DNA of 64,000 bases. Origin: Stomoxys calcitrans (taxonomy: Eukaryota; Arthropoda; Insecta; Diptera; Muscidae). The stretch is taken from assembly GCF_963082655.1 (NCBI RefSeq), contig NC_081552.1, positions 51,240,946 through 51,304,945 of the forward strand, given 5' to 3'. This document shows positions 34,566-45,486 of the stretch, piece by piece (position 1 is the first letter of the stretch; the number at the start of each line of letters is the position of its first letter). The notes beneath the pieces are model-generated. The model made no database searches. It saw nothing but the letters and a program-made list of their open reading frames with translations, and was not told where the DNA came from. The translations under genes were made by a program, and so were the position numbers.

Positions 34566-35338
34566 TATTTAAAGAACATCGAATTTTCTTAAGATTTCTT
34601 ACAACACAAAAAAATTTTGATTTGTGATTACCACCGAAATAAAAATAAAAAATATGGTTTAAACAAGAATAATTAAAATTAGCAACAAATAGAAATACAA
34701 ATTAAAAGAAAAGCAGAAGTAAAATTAAAAAAATAAAAATATTGAAATTAAAACGCGACAAAAAAAGTTTAATTAAAAAAAGATATCTATATATATATTT
34801 AAAAAATAAAAAAGAAAAAATTAAAGAACTAATATATAAAAATTAGAAGAAATTAGAAAAATTAGATTAGAATTAAAACATATAAATAAAAAAGAAAATA
34901 AATTAATAAAAAAAATTAAAACAAAGTTACAAAAAATAAAATTAAAAATTTTTTTTTTAATTTTGGAAAATAATTTTAATTGTAATTACCACAATTAGAA
35001 AAATAACAAATGTAGAAAAAAACCAGCCACAAACATAAAAATTAAAAAATAAAGAAAAAATTAAAAAAAATAAATAAATTAAAAGAAAATTAAAAATATA
35101 GTAATAATAAAAAAAACAATTAAAAGAAAATAAACAATTGAAAAAAATAACGTTACGAAAAATAAAAAGATATAACCCAAAAACAAAATGTATGAAAATT
35201 ATAATTTTTGAGTTTACGAAAAGAAAAAACAAAATTTTAAAAATATCGAACTTTCTTAAGATATCTTTAAACACTTCTTCCTAACAAAAAAAATGTTTGC
35301 TTATTGATTAGCACCGAAATATACAACAATGTCAAAAC
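34566..35338. repeat. A-rich low-complexity region
   Basis: AAATTAAAA and AAATAAAT runs, with an ACATCGAATTTTCTTAAGAT phrase (34574) repeated in similar form at 35248 and 36566. No gene recognised. Confidence 0.6.
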
Positions 35339-36549
35339 AAACAAGTAAAAAGGTGTTAAGTTCGGACGGGCTGAACTTTGGATACCCACCACCTCGGGTA
35401 TATATATATAAACCACCTTTCGTCAAATCCGGGGAAAAATGGATACCTTATGACCCCTAGCAACTATATCGAAATATGTTCCGATTTGGACCAAATACTA
35501 ATAGGTACAAGTCATTGTTCAACTGTGTAAAACAAAATTTTGCGTCGAAAAGCCTACCATACGTCACTGTGTCAAATTTCAGTGAAATCGGATTATAAAA
35601 GCGCCTTTTATTGGGCCAAGGCTTTTCATTGAGATATGGGTCTATATGGCAGCTATAGCCAAATCTGGACAGATTTCGACTAAGTTGCAGATACATGTCG
35701 AAGACAACTAACACAACTCACAGTCCCAAATTTCGGCGAAATCGGACAATAAATGCGACTTTTATGGCCCCAAAACCATAAATCAAGAGATCGGTCTATT
35801 TGCAGCTATATCGAAATCTGGACCTATCTGAGCCAAATTGAAAAATAATATCGAAAGTTTTATCACAACTCTCTGTCTCAATTTTAGGCGACATCGGACA
35901 ACAAATGCGCCTTTTATGGGCTCAAAACCTTAAATCGAGAGATCGGTCTATATGCAGCTATATCAAAATCTGAACCGATCTGAGCCAAATTGACAAAGGA
36001 TGTCGAAGGGCCTAAGACAACTCACTGTCCCAAATTTCAGCAAAATCTGGTTATAAATGTGGCTTTTATGGGTCTAAGACCCTAAATCGGAGGATCGGTC
36101 TATATGGCAGCTATATCCAAAACTGGACCGATCTGGGCCAAATTGGCGAAGGATGTCGAAGGGCCTAAGAAAACTCACTGTCCCAAATTTCAGCAAAATC
36201 GGATAATAAATGTGGCTTTTATGGGCCTAAGACCCTAAATCGGCCGATCGGTCTATATGGGGGCTATATCAAGATATAATCCGATATAGCCCATCTTCGA
36301 TCTTAACCTGCTTATGGACAGAAAAAAGAGTATGTGCAAAATTTCAGCTCAATATCTCTATTTTTTAAGACTGTAGCGTGATTTCAACAGACAGACGGAC
36401 AGACGGACGGACATGTCTAGATCGTCTTAGATTTTTACGCTGATCAAGAATATATATATACTTTATAGGGTCGGAAATGGATATTTCGATGTGTTGCAAA
36501 CGGAATGACAAAATGAATATACCCCCATCCCTCGGTGGTGGGTATAAAA
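35339..36549 (+). mobile_element. Family B repeat, full length
   Basis: Head AAGTTCGGACGGGCTGAACT, GGATACCCACCACCTCGG. Six units contain GATCGGTCTATATGGCAG, TGAGCCAAATTG, GGCCTAAGACAACTCACTG and CCCAAATTTCAGCAAAATC. The tail has GACAGACGGACAGACGG, TACTTTATAGGGTCGGAAAT and CCCTCGGTGGTGGGTATAAA. Head CCCACCACC and tail GGTGGTGGG are inverted. Confidence 0.85.
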
Positions 36550-36659
36550 AAAATATTTAAAAAGCATCGATTTTTCTTAGGATTTCTTGAAACACTTCTT
36601 TCCTAAAACACAAGAAAAGTTGCTTTATGATAACGAGCCTTTTGTCAAAATTTTAAATA

Positions 36660-37146
36660 TTTTTGTAAAAATTTCCAATTTGTATATATATCGTCGACAG
36701 ACGAAGAATACACTATACAAGACACTGATGCTACCCATGCTGTTACATGGTTCTGAAGCATGGGTACTTGTGAAAGCAGATGAGACAGTGCTTGGAGTAT
36801 TTGAGAGAAAGATTCTTCGTAAAATATATGGACCAGTTTGCGATAATGGAGAATATAGGCGACGTATAAGCTGTATGACGACGATAGCATAGTTTCACGC
36901 ATCAAAATACAACGGCTGCGTTGGATAGGTCATGTTGTCAGAATGGATGAAGAAGCTCCAGTAAAGAAGTCTTTTAAAGGCAAACACGCAAACCGGGAAG
37001 ACCAAAATCCCCATGGAATGATCAAGTTGTGGGAGACACCTCGAAACTTGGTGTCAGAGATTTTAGAATAAGCGCAGAAGATCGAGGCGCTTGGAACGCT
37101 ATTCTACGTTCGGCTAGTGGAACAAATATTCTGTCATAGCCAACTA
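36660..37146 (+). mobile_element. LINE 3' end, second copy
   Basis: Encodes LYKTLMLPMLLHGSEAWVLV, ETVLGVFERKILRKIYGP, then after frameshifts RLRWIGHVVRMDEEAPVKKS and EDRGAWNAILRSASGTN. It is the end of a non-LTR reverse transcriptase, from just after the catalytic core. It extends about 270 bp further 5' than the 2.3-kb copy, and deletions and stops show it is inactive. Confidence 0.8.
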
Positions 37147-37530
37147 AAGTAAAGTATATTAATAAGTAAAGGATGTGCGGTTACCCAAAGTTTCTGGCGC
37201 CCTACATGGTAAACCATTCTCTGAGAAGCCCATTTATAATCTTATCTATTGAAGTAATGTCTTTGTAGTCCACCGTAGAAAAGAAATCATCAATTTGATT
37301 CCTTATGATGCGACGTTACACAATTAATGTAAGTTTTTGGCGTCCAATATGTTAGATTTTTTATTGGCGCCCAACACTTTTAGCAAGCAATTGGTGACCA
37401 CGGTTTTCCCTGAATCCCTCCGTAATCGTTCTCTATATTAAGCCAATTCTAATTGTAAAAATCTTAGGTTTAAAAATTCAAAAGTCTTATTTGTCACAAT
37501 GTTTAAATTTTGTCTGACTATGCCTAACGT
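37147..37530. other. Flank with three TGGCGCCC-type motifs
   Basis: Contains TGGCGCCCTAC at 37195, TGGCGTCCAA at 37338 and TGGCGCCCAAC at 37375. A stretch around 37430-37500 (GCCAATTCTAATTGTAAAAA) resembles 28825-28860 upstream of the 29-kb pseudogene, so the duplication that made these loci included several hundred upstream bases. Confidence 0.55.
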
Positions 37531-37625
37531 GTTTTTTATTTCTTCTGTGTATCATTGCAGTAAATGCTCCTTGCTTCTCTCATTCTCTCTCTCTCTCTCT
37601 CACTTGCTTCAATTGACATCCGAAC
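37531..37625 (+). promoter_or_regulatory. Conserved 5' region with CT repeat
   Basis: TTTCTTCTGTGTATCATTGC, AGTAAATGCTCCTTGCTTC, then an uninterrupted CT run of about eight repeats (37584-37601) and CATCCGAACATG. CT/GA runs are typical sites for GAGA-type factors in flies (established for Drosophila). Function here is inferred. Confidence 0.5.
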
Positions 37626-39228
37626 ATGTCTCTTAATAATCAGTGTCGTTTGTGTGTGAATGTATGCCCCAAGGGCAAAAGTCTGTATGATAATGATGGC
37701 CAGCAAAATGAGTTGTACTCCGTTATTCTTAATTATTTCCATCCCAAGGTAGGTGCAAAAGTTCCACAAGTTTGGCTGCTTTGCTGACGTTTTTAATTTT
37801 GAATTTTAGTTTTTGGATTTGTGTCAAGCCAAACATCTGAAAACGATATGTGAAAAATGCTGGCAATCTATAGATGATTTTTTGAAATTTCAAGTCAGTG
37901 TGGAAGAGGCTCAATTGAAGCTCTTGGTGAAAAACGAAAACCAGCAGGTAAAAGAGGAACAGCAAGAAGCTCAACAATTTGAGATATTGGAAGTTGATGA
38001 AGACCTTTCACATATCAAAGTTGAGAAACAGGAAGAGGCAGAGGAGGAGGAGGAGGAATTTTTAGGTGCACCCTATGAAGCTGAACTTGAGACTGATCAA
38101 GCCAACGCTGAATTGGAGGAATGCAGTGAAGCAGAGGATATAGTTAACAATGCTACAACGTTCCACGATAATTCTGATGTTGAAGCCTCCGAGAACTTCA
38201 GTTCCGACAATGAAATGCCCATGACAAGTCGTAAAAGCAAAATACCCGCCTTGTGTAATCTTGAAAGTTCGGAAAATCTTTCCAGTCTTAACGAAATGAT
38301 TTTCAAATTTATGGAGGCCATAAAATGTGTCGAGTGCCCAGAGAGTTTTCAATGCTACAAAGAATACCGTCAACATTTTCGTCTTGCCCACTTTAGAAAA
38401 GAATTCTATTTCGAATGCTGCAAGAGAAAATTCAAAAGCCAAAGTAGAGTTCTAGAGCATGTGCAATTCCACAATAATCCAGAGGCATTTAAGTGCCCAG
38501 CCTGCGCCAGATGTTTTGCTACACGGACAAGCCTGTTGAGGCACATGTCTATGGCCCATTCCCAATATTTGGATCAGAAATATCCCTGCGAGCACTGTGA
38601 CAAATCATTCACTACTCTGAAAAATCTAAATGTCCATCGCACCAAAAAGCATATGATGGTGAGAAAAACCATATTTCCCAAACCGGATGAAGAGGGCATG
38701 TTGAATTGTGTCGATTGTAGCTATCGCACTCCCTCCCAGTCGAATTATTCAACGCATCGTTGGTATGTGCATAATCCTAGCAACAGTTTTGTTTGCTCCA
38801 TATGTAATCAAGGCTTTAAAGTGGGCTCTATGCTGCGTTCCCACATGGAGAAACATGAAAATGGCGGCATTATTAGAGATTCTGAACATTGGCCACATCG
38901 CTGCGATAAGTGTTTTAGAAGATTCAAATATGAACAAAGTTTGCAACGTCACAAGGATGCCATGCATCCTTTGGGTGCCACAAATAATGATATTAAAACA
39001 GCTTCGTCGCTCACTTTGCCGGTGCTTTATCCCTGCAACATGTGTTTCATGAGTTTTACGGTTTACAAAAGTCTAACACAACATAAGAGAAGGAAGCATC
39101 CTAAAAAGAAGTCCAATGATGAGATGACGACAAATGAAGAATCAGGCTTGGCCTATATGGATTGTGCAATCACAGAAGAGTCGGTCACCTCGATCAAGGA
39201 AGAGGAGAAGGAGGAGGAGAATCTATAG
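37626..39228 (+). CDS. ZAD-C2H2 zinc-finger protein, 8 fingers (grauzone-like)
   Basis: Exons 37626-37748 and 37810-39228 (AAG|GTAGGT ... TTTTAG|TTT), phase 0, giving 513 residues. ZAD cysteines are 7/10 (NQCRLCVNVC) and 55/58 (ICEKCWQS). The acidic linker has a run of eight glutamates broken once by Ala (EEAEEEEEEF) and DNEMPMTSRKSK. Eight fingers lie at about residues 214-470, with the CC form FYFECCKRKFKSQ and HNNPEAFKC second. After the last finger comes an acidic tail, EEKEEENL. It is the closest intact relative of the 22.3-kb gene and of the 29-kb pseudogene; these three share promoter-proximal sequence and intron ends. Likely a nuclear DNA-binding regulator. The acidic segments could be activation or protein-contact regions, which is inference. 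Confidence 0.9.
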
Positions 39229-39329
39229 AATCTATTCGGCAAGTGTTTAAAGGGAAAGTAAAATTCATGAAAAGCTTAAGGAATCAAGTCTTAAGATGTG
39301 CAAAATTCTAAGAAACATGCTTGGCTCGA

Positions 39330-39335
39330 AATAAA
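39330..39335 (+). terminator. Polyadenylation signal AATAAA
   Basis: AATAAA about 100 bases after the stop of the 37.6-kb gene, followed by T-rich sequence. Confidence 0.55.
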
Positions 39336-39689
39336 CTAATTTATATATTTTTTTTATACAAATTGTTTTCTCTATACCTTTTTTTAGGGAAATTATTAAA
39401 AAAAAAATAAATAATTATTTTATATCTCTTATGGTTTAGGAAATTAATTTTATAAGTGTGCACTGTAAATAATTTTGTAGATAGAGTAAAAAAAATAAAA
39501 TTTTTGAAAGTCCAAAAGCCAACAACTTAGTTTTGTATAGTATTTCCATAAAAACATTCAAATCCATTTTAAGTCAGCTTAATTTTTAGTTTAAAATGAA
39601 CTTAGGGAAGAGAAGGTTTCCTATTAATGCCTGGTTTTCTGAGAAGGTTTCCTATTAATGCCTGACATCCAAATCAAGCATACAACCCT

Positions 39690-39958
39690 TCTGGTTAGAA
39701 AGTTTTCCTTTCCACAATGCAGTAAGGCCTTCACCATTCGTAAAGGACTAAATAACCAGTGTACTCATAAACAAAGTGCTCTGAGCAAGCCGGAAGAAGC
39801 TATACAAGAAGATGGCAGTTCTGTGTATAGTTGCAAGGATTGTGATTACAGTAAATTTGCCACCCATCGTTGGTTTTTTCATAATCCCAGAAATGCTTAC
39901 ACCTGCCAGATATGTGGTGAAGAATTTAGAGTTGCCGCCAGTTTACATAATCATCTGT
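39690..39958 (+). pseudogene. Zinc-finger gene fragment related to the 54-kb gene
   Basis: About 90 codons encode parts of three fingers: CSKAFTIRKGLNNQCTHK, then SKPEEAIQEDGSSVYSCKDC, THRWFFHNPRNAYTCQICGE and FRVAASLHNHLW. The order and linker match fingers 8-10 of the 54-kb gene (SMPEEAVQTDGSSVYNCKDC). There is no ZAD, start exon or other fingers, and the first finger has lost a Cys and a His. Similarity ends at 39958, where a mariner-like remnant begins. Just upstream, GGTTTCCTATTAATGCCTG occurs twice in tandem (39617 and 39644). Confidence 0.85.
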
Positions 39959-40790
39959 GGGATGATTTTTTAGCTTTTATCTTTTGGCAACACTGGCTTA
40001 AACAGCTCACGCACGTTTCGTGTTTTTTTTTTCACTATTAAACATTTTCAGTTTGGTCTATAATTGAACCATGAATCGTCTTACTAACGAACAACGCTTG
40101 CAAATTATATAATTTTATTATCCAAATGCGTGCTCTGTTAAGAAAGTTCATCACGCGCTTCTTCCATTTTACGACGAAGCTTATTTTTGGCTCAATGGGT
40201 ATGTAATTAAGCAGAATTGTCGATTTTGGAAGGAAGATTAGCCAGAAGCATTTCAAGAGCCACCAACGCATCCAGAAAAAGTCACAGTTTGGTGCGGTTT
40301 ATGGGCTGGTGGCATCATTGGACCGTACTTCTTCAAAGATGATGGGAATCGTAACGTATCTGTGAATGGTGGGCGCTACCGTGAGATGATATTAAACTTT
40401 TTTTGCCCAAAATGCAGGAGCTTGACTTGCATAACATGTGGTTTCAACAAGACGGTACCACATGCCACACAGCACGCGTAACAATGGACTTATTGAGAGG
40501 TGAGTTTGGTGAACATTCTATTTCACATTCGGGATCGGTCAATTGGCCGCTTAGATCGTGCGATTTTACGCCTTAAGACTATTTTATGTGGGGCTATGTT
40601 AAGCTTATGTCTACACAGACAAGCCCGCTTCAATAGACGCATTGGAAGACAACATTAAGCATTTTTTTCGCGAGATACCGGCCGAAAAGTTGGAAAGAGT
40701 ATGTCAGAATTGGACTAAGCGGATGGACCATTTGAGGCGCAGTCACGGTCAACATTTGCTTGAAATAATCTTCAAACATTAAATTATATG
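39959..40790 (+). mobile_element. rosa-like (DD41D) mariner, internally deleted
   Basis: Begins GATGATTTTTTAGC, similar to the GGGTGATTTTTTTGAGG end of the fold-back elements. A transposase starts at 40071 (MNRLTNEQRLQII, then a stop) and jumps by internal deletion to DEAYFWLNGYVIKQNC. It continues GGIIGPYFFKDD, QELDLHNMWFQQDG and SCDFTP-stop-D. From the second Asp (QQD) to the third (TPxD) I count 41 intervening residues, the spacing known for rosa-type mariners. Stops and deletions make it inactive. Confidence 0.8.
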
Positions 40791-40814
40791 AACAGTACTG
40801 TCGAATTCTATATT

Positions 40815-41764
40815 ATTTTTTTTTATACCCTCCACCATAAGATGGGGGGTATACTAATTTCGTCATTCTGTTTGTAACTACTCGAAATATTCGTCTGAGA
40901 CCCCATAAAGTATATATATTCTTGATCGTCGTGAAATTTTGTGTCGATCTAGCCATGTCCGTCCGTCTGTCCGTCCGTCCGTCCGTCCGTCTGTCTGTCG
41001 AAAGCACGCTAACTTCCGAAGGAGTAAAGCTAGCCGCTTGAAATTTTGCACAAATACTTCTTATTAGTGTAGGTCGGTTGGTATTGTAAATGGGCCATAT
41101 CGGTCCATGTTTTGATATAGCTGCCATATAAACCGATCTTGGGTCTTGACTTCTTGAGCCTCTAGAGTGCGCATTTCTTATCCGATTGGAATGAAATTTT
41201 GCACGACGTGTTTAGTTATGATATCCAACAACTGTGCCAATTACGGTTCAAATCGGTCTATAACCTGATATAGCTGTCATATAAACCGATCTTGACTTTT
41301 TGAGCCTCTAGAGTGCGTAATTCTTATCCGATTTGAATAAATTTTGCACGACGTGTTTTGTTGTGATATCCAACAACTGTGCCAAGTATGGTTCAAATCG
41401 GTTCATAACCTGATATAGCTGTCATATAAACCGATCTTGGGTCTTGACTTCTTAAGCCTCTTGACTTCTTGAGCCTCTAGAGTGCGCAATTCTTATCCGA
41501 TTGGAATGAAATTTTGCACGACGTGTTTTGTTATGATATCCAACAACTGTGCCAATTACGGTTCAAATCGGTCTATAACCTGATATAGCTGTCATATAAA
41601 CCGATCGTGACTTTTTGAGCCTCTAGAGTGCGTAATTCTTATCCGATTTGAATAAATTTTGCACGACGTGTTTTGTTGTGATATCCAACAACTGTGCCAA
41701 GTATGGTTCAAATCGGTTCATAACCTGATATAGCTGTCATATAAACCGATCTTGGGTCTTGACT
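40815..41764 (-). mobile_element. Family A repeat with internal duplication, 5'-truncated
   Basis: On the minus strand the tail is complete (TATACCCTCCACCATAAGAT terminal palindrome, GTCCGTCCGTC block). Five units follow, but the head is missing. Segment 41150-41450 is repeated almost exactly at 41465-41765, including the rare unit variant GACTTTTTGAGCCTC. This indicates a two-unit duplication. Confidence 0.8.
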
Positions 41765-42430
41765 TATATAGACCAATCACGACAATATGGGAATACGGGA
41801 TGAAAAGTATTTAAGATTAGAAAACGAATCTGATATCCAATTGCCGCACCAAGTGTTTGGGGGTCCATCCCAAACCCCCAAACACCCCACAGACAGAACT
41901 TACTTACTGACTATTGCAATAGTTGGTTCAAATGAAAGGTCTTTGTGGGTAGAACACCAATCCGATATCAACACTCGGGAAAGAGTGTCTATGGGGCCAC
42001 ACCACCCCCATAACACCCCAAATGGGACGTATTTGTTGACCATTACAATATGGGGCTTAAATAAAAGGTATTTTAGAATAGAAGACGAAACTGATATATA
42101 TTTTCGTGACCGAGAGACACTCAGTGGTCGCACCATCCCTCAAAACACCTCCACACCCAAAACGGACATATTTGCTGACTATTACAATAAGGGACTCAAA
42201 TGAATAGTATTTGTGATTACAAAACGAATTTGATATCCAATTTTGCGTTGCTCGTTAGTAAGTCTATTCATGATGAAATGTCAAAGCATACTGAGCATCT
42301 TTCTCTTTGACACCATGTCTGAAATCCCACGTGATCTGTCAAATACTAATGCATGAAAATCCTAACCTCAAAAAAATCACCCTTTAGTTGCTGACCATTG
42401 CAAAATGGGGCTCAGCCCGGGTTCAGCTGG
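41765..42430 (+). repeat. Family D repeat, split by a MITE arm
   Basis: Three units of about 140 bp have CGAATCTGATATCCAATT, CAAACACCCC, TTGACCATTACAATATGGG and CAAATGAAAGG. Related reverse-oriented units occur at 62.7-63.6 kb. The open frame at 41787-42203 only reads through the units. The repeat resumes after the insertion with GTTGCTGACCATTGC. Confidence 0.65.
42244..42384. mobile_element. Single arm of the fold-back MITE
   Basis: Nearly identical to the right arm of the 33.97- and 58.20-kb elements, from GCGTTGCTCGTTAGTAAG to ATCACCCTT, with TA outside. The opposite arm and centre are missing. It sits inside a family D repeat, so it arrived later than that repeat. Confidence 0.85.
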
Positions 42431-42471
42431 TTTTTATATGAAATGAGAAATTCTGAAGATAACAGTTACAT

Positions 42472-42903
42472 ACAGTCGAAACCGCATAACTGTAATAGGC
42501 TTTAGTAAAAAATCTCGCTTCAGTGAATTTTTGCAATTGAGTTCGCTTAACTGAAAATACCGCTAAACTGAAAAAGTTTTACACCCCAAATACCGTTTTT
42601 ATATGAAACTGAATACGTATAAGAGGAAAAGTTATTTCTATAGAAAACTGTCTGGAATTTTAAAAATTTCCGTCTTCAATGAAATTTCCAAAAACATATT
42701 TTGATATATTGGTTATAATTGCCCTAACTTTTAAAGATTTCTTCTGAGAATTGCTTTGTTTCCACTCAAATTATTTCATTTATTAGCAGTACTTTGACGT
42801 GGAAATTCGCTTGCATTTATGCTTATATCGCTTAATTGGAATCTAATTACACTTATACGAACTACGCTTAAGGGAAAATTGCGGATAAGTGAGACCGATG
42901 TAT
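42472..42903. mobile_element. Possible pogo/Tigger-type MITE
   Basis: The region starts TACAGTCGAAACCGCATAAC and ends, on the opposite strand, TACATCGGTCTCACTTATCC. Subterminal CGCTTAACTG and CGCTTAATTGG motifs resemble those of pogo-like elements. The inverted ends match only partly and there is no transposase, so the call is tentative. Confidence 0.3.
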
Positions 42904-43799
42904 TTTTAGCATTTCATTCATCCAGTTCCGACTGTTTGTCATTGGCTATTAATATTTTATTTTTGTTTTTTTTCTCCTGAAAATGCTACTTTCAGCAGGA
43001 AATACAAACAGTGCGGCAAGATCTTATTGGGGAAAATCGTCATAATTGTCAAATTTTTCTTTTTTTTCAAATATTGTTAGGTGCAAAAAATTTTTTGCAT
43101 GGTTCTTGGAGACATATGGAGTTAAAAAACGAATGTGCCCATTGGGGGATCTGGGCTTTGGAATTTTTGAACACGAGGGGCTATTCCAATTTTTTTAATA
43201 AAAAATTGCCTATTTTGAAGTGCATATAGCACCATATCTTCTTCAAATTTCACTTTTAAATCATCTACAATAGGCCCTCTTTACAAGCAGAAAAAGGAAG
43301 GCTTTTAAACAAGTTTATCAATATGGACCAATCAATGAATATACTTTTTTTGAATAAAAAATGTAAAAAGTACAATTTTTCACATTTTTTGACATCCAAA
43401 CTGCATAACTTTAACAAAATAATCAGATGTGGGGAATTGTTGCAGCAATGTCGTTGCAAATTTTGTCACGAATCCAAATCATGCATAAAAATGAAAATCG
43501 GACTACAATTCATTTTGAAATGAACTACGGCTAAAATTTGAGCAAATAAAAATTAAAACTCGTGTATCTCCGAAACCGGTGGAGATATTGTCGACCTCAA
43601 GAGGACCTTTTGTAGGAATTTTTTAAGCACTATCCAGCAAATTTTGAAAATCGGACAAAAAATTAAGATTTGGCAGCCCGAATAATTTTTCGAAATACCG
43701 AGGTGATCAACTTTAGGGGCCTGCTAAGAGGCGCCAGGTTCACCTAAGTTCTTGAAATTTTGCACACAATCTCAATTAGGGATCTAAAAGTCGTATTTC
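42904..43799. other. Unrecognised, repeat-like sequence
   Basis: The wording AACTCGTGTATCTCCGAAAC and GGAGATATTGTCGACC looks like the interior of another dispersed repeat, but no second copy is present for comparison. No convincing gene. Confidence 0.35.
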
Positions 43800-44745
43800 G
43801 ACTAATTTCGCTATTCCACCTTGAAATATGCGTCTAAGACCCCATAAAGTATATATATTTTTGATCGTCATGACATTTTAAGTTGATCTAGCCAGGTCCG
43901 TCCGTCTGTTCGAAGGAGTAAAGCTAGGCGCTTGGAATTTTGCACAAATACTTTTTATTAGTGTGGGTCGGTTGGGATTGTAAATGGGCCAAATCGATCC
44001 ATGTTTTCATATAGCTGCCATATAAACCGACCTTGGGTCTTGACTTCTTGAGCTTCTAAAGCGCGCAATTCTTATCCGATTGGGCTGAAATGAAATGATT
44101 TGCATGAAGTGTTATGTTATGACTCCCAACAACTGTGCCAAGTATAGTCTAAATCAGTCCATAACATGATATAGCCGCCATATAAGCCGATCTCCCGATT
44201 ATACTTCTTGAGCCTCTAGAGGGCGCTATTCCTATATGCTTTGGCTAAAATTAAGCATAAAGTGTTATGACTTCCAACAACGGTGCTAAGTATCGTTCAA
44301 ATCGGTCCACAACCTAATATAGCTGCCATATAAACCGATCTTGGGGCTTGACATCATGAACTTATAGAGGGCGCACTTCTTGTCTGATTTGGCCGACATT
44401 TTGCATGAAGTGTTTTACTTTGACTTCCAACAACTGTATCACGTTGAGTCGAAATCAGTCCATATCCTGATATACCCGCCATATAAACCGATCTCCCGAT
44501 TGAACTTCTTGGGCTTTTATAGGGCACAATTCTTATCCAATATGGTTGCAATGTTGCATATGTCGTTTTGGTATGACTTCCAGCAATTGTTTTAAGTATG
44601 GTCTAAATCGGTATATAACCTGATACAGCTGCCATATAAACCCATCTCCAAGTTTGACTTTTTGAGCCTCTGGAGGGCGCAAATTTTACTCGATTTTCTT
44701 GAAATTTTAAACGTGAGGTTTTTTTATTTCGCTTTTACTTTTATA
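43800..44745 (-). mobile_element. Family A/C hybrid repeat, minus orientation
   Basis: Tail words (GACCCCATAAAGTATATATA, TTGATCGTCATGACATTTTA, CTAGCCAGGTCCGTCC) are followed by five to six units (CATATAAACCGATCTCCCG, GACTTCCAACAACTG, GAGCCTCTAGAGGGCGC), ending with CGCTTTTACTT. The terminal palindrome on the tail side is lost. Confidence 0.7.
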
Positions 44746-45486
44746 TCAAACTTAACCAAGCAGTAAAAAAAATCATACCCCAATGTGAAATTACGTTTCC
44801 AAAAATTAACAATAGTGAAGAAAAAGTGAATGCGATAGATATTAATTGTGATTCAGTACTCACAAAGTACAAAGAACCAGTACTAAAATTTAAGAGCTTT
44901 GAAAATGTGAGCTGCAAAAGTCAAATTAAAGGAAATTTTTTTTGAAAATGGGAACTTATGTCGGCGCTTGGACTTTGGGATTTGATGTGAAGTTCGGAGA
45001 AAAATGGTTGAAAATGAATTTTCGATTCAGAGTTATGTTTGTTCATACAAACGTAAGAAACCGATCTTGACTTATCCTGGGGAATGCATTTCCTATCTGA
45101 TGGGAATACAATTTCCAGCTTTTAAACGAATAAATCCTTAGTGGAGCGCATATGAAATTGATGGACCCAATTTCCAAAATAGTATTACATACACACGCTA
45201 TACGTCAAAATGATCTGTAAATCATTTTTCAAATAATATATTAATCAACTTCTGCGAGGAAGTCTAGCCCGGTTTTGGTTTTCTAGATTATCTTATATAA
45301 TCTAGAAAATCGAATTTGAATTCTGGCGTCAAAGTCTGATCGTTCGACTTTTCCGAGTATTTCTCATTTTTAATCCTTAGACACGTACAGGCAAATGTTT
45401 TTCTGCTATACGAATTGTTTAAATTTAATATATATGCAACTAATTTTTCTATAAAATCTTGTAATTAGCTTGAAGACTTTATTTTG
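44746..45486. other. Unassigned stretch with a short open frame
   Basis: On the + strand an open frame without an ATG (about 44746-44945) reads LNQAVKKIIPQCEITFPKIN and ends KSQIKGNFF-stop. Its composition looks protein-like (E, K, D, N, few low-complexity runs), but I recognise no family. The rest shows nothing identifiable. Confidence 0.3.

Noticed and set aside
41787..42203. A 138-residue gene
   Set aside because: It reads through family D repeat units, which occur elsewhere without an open frame.
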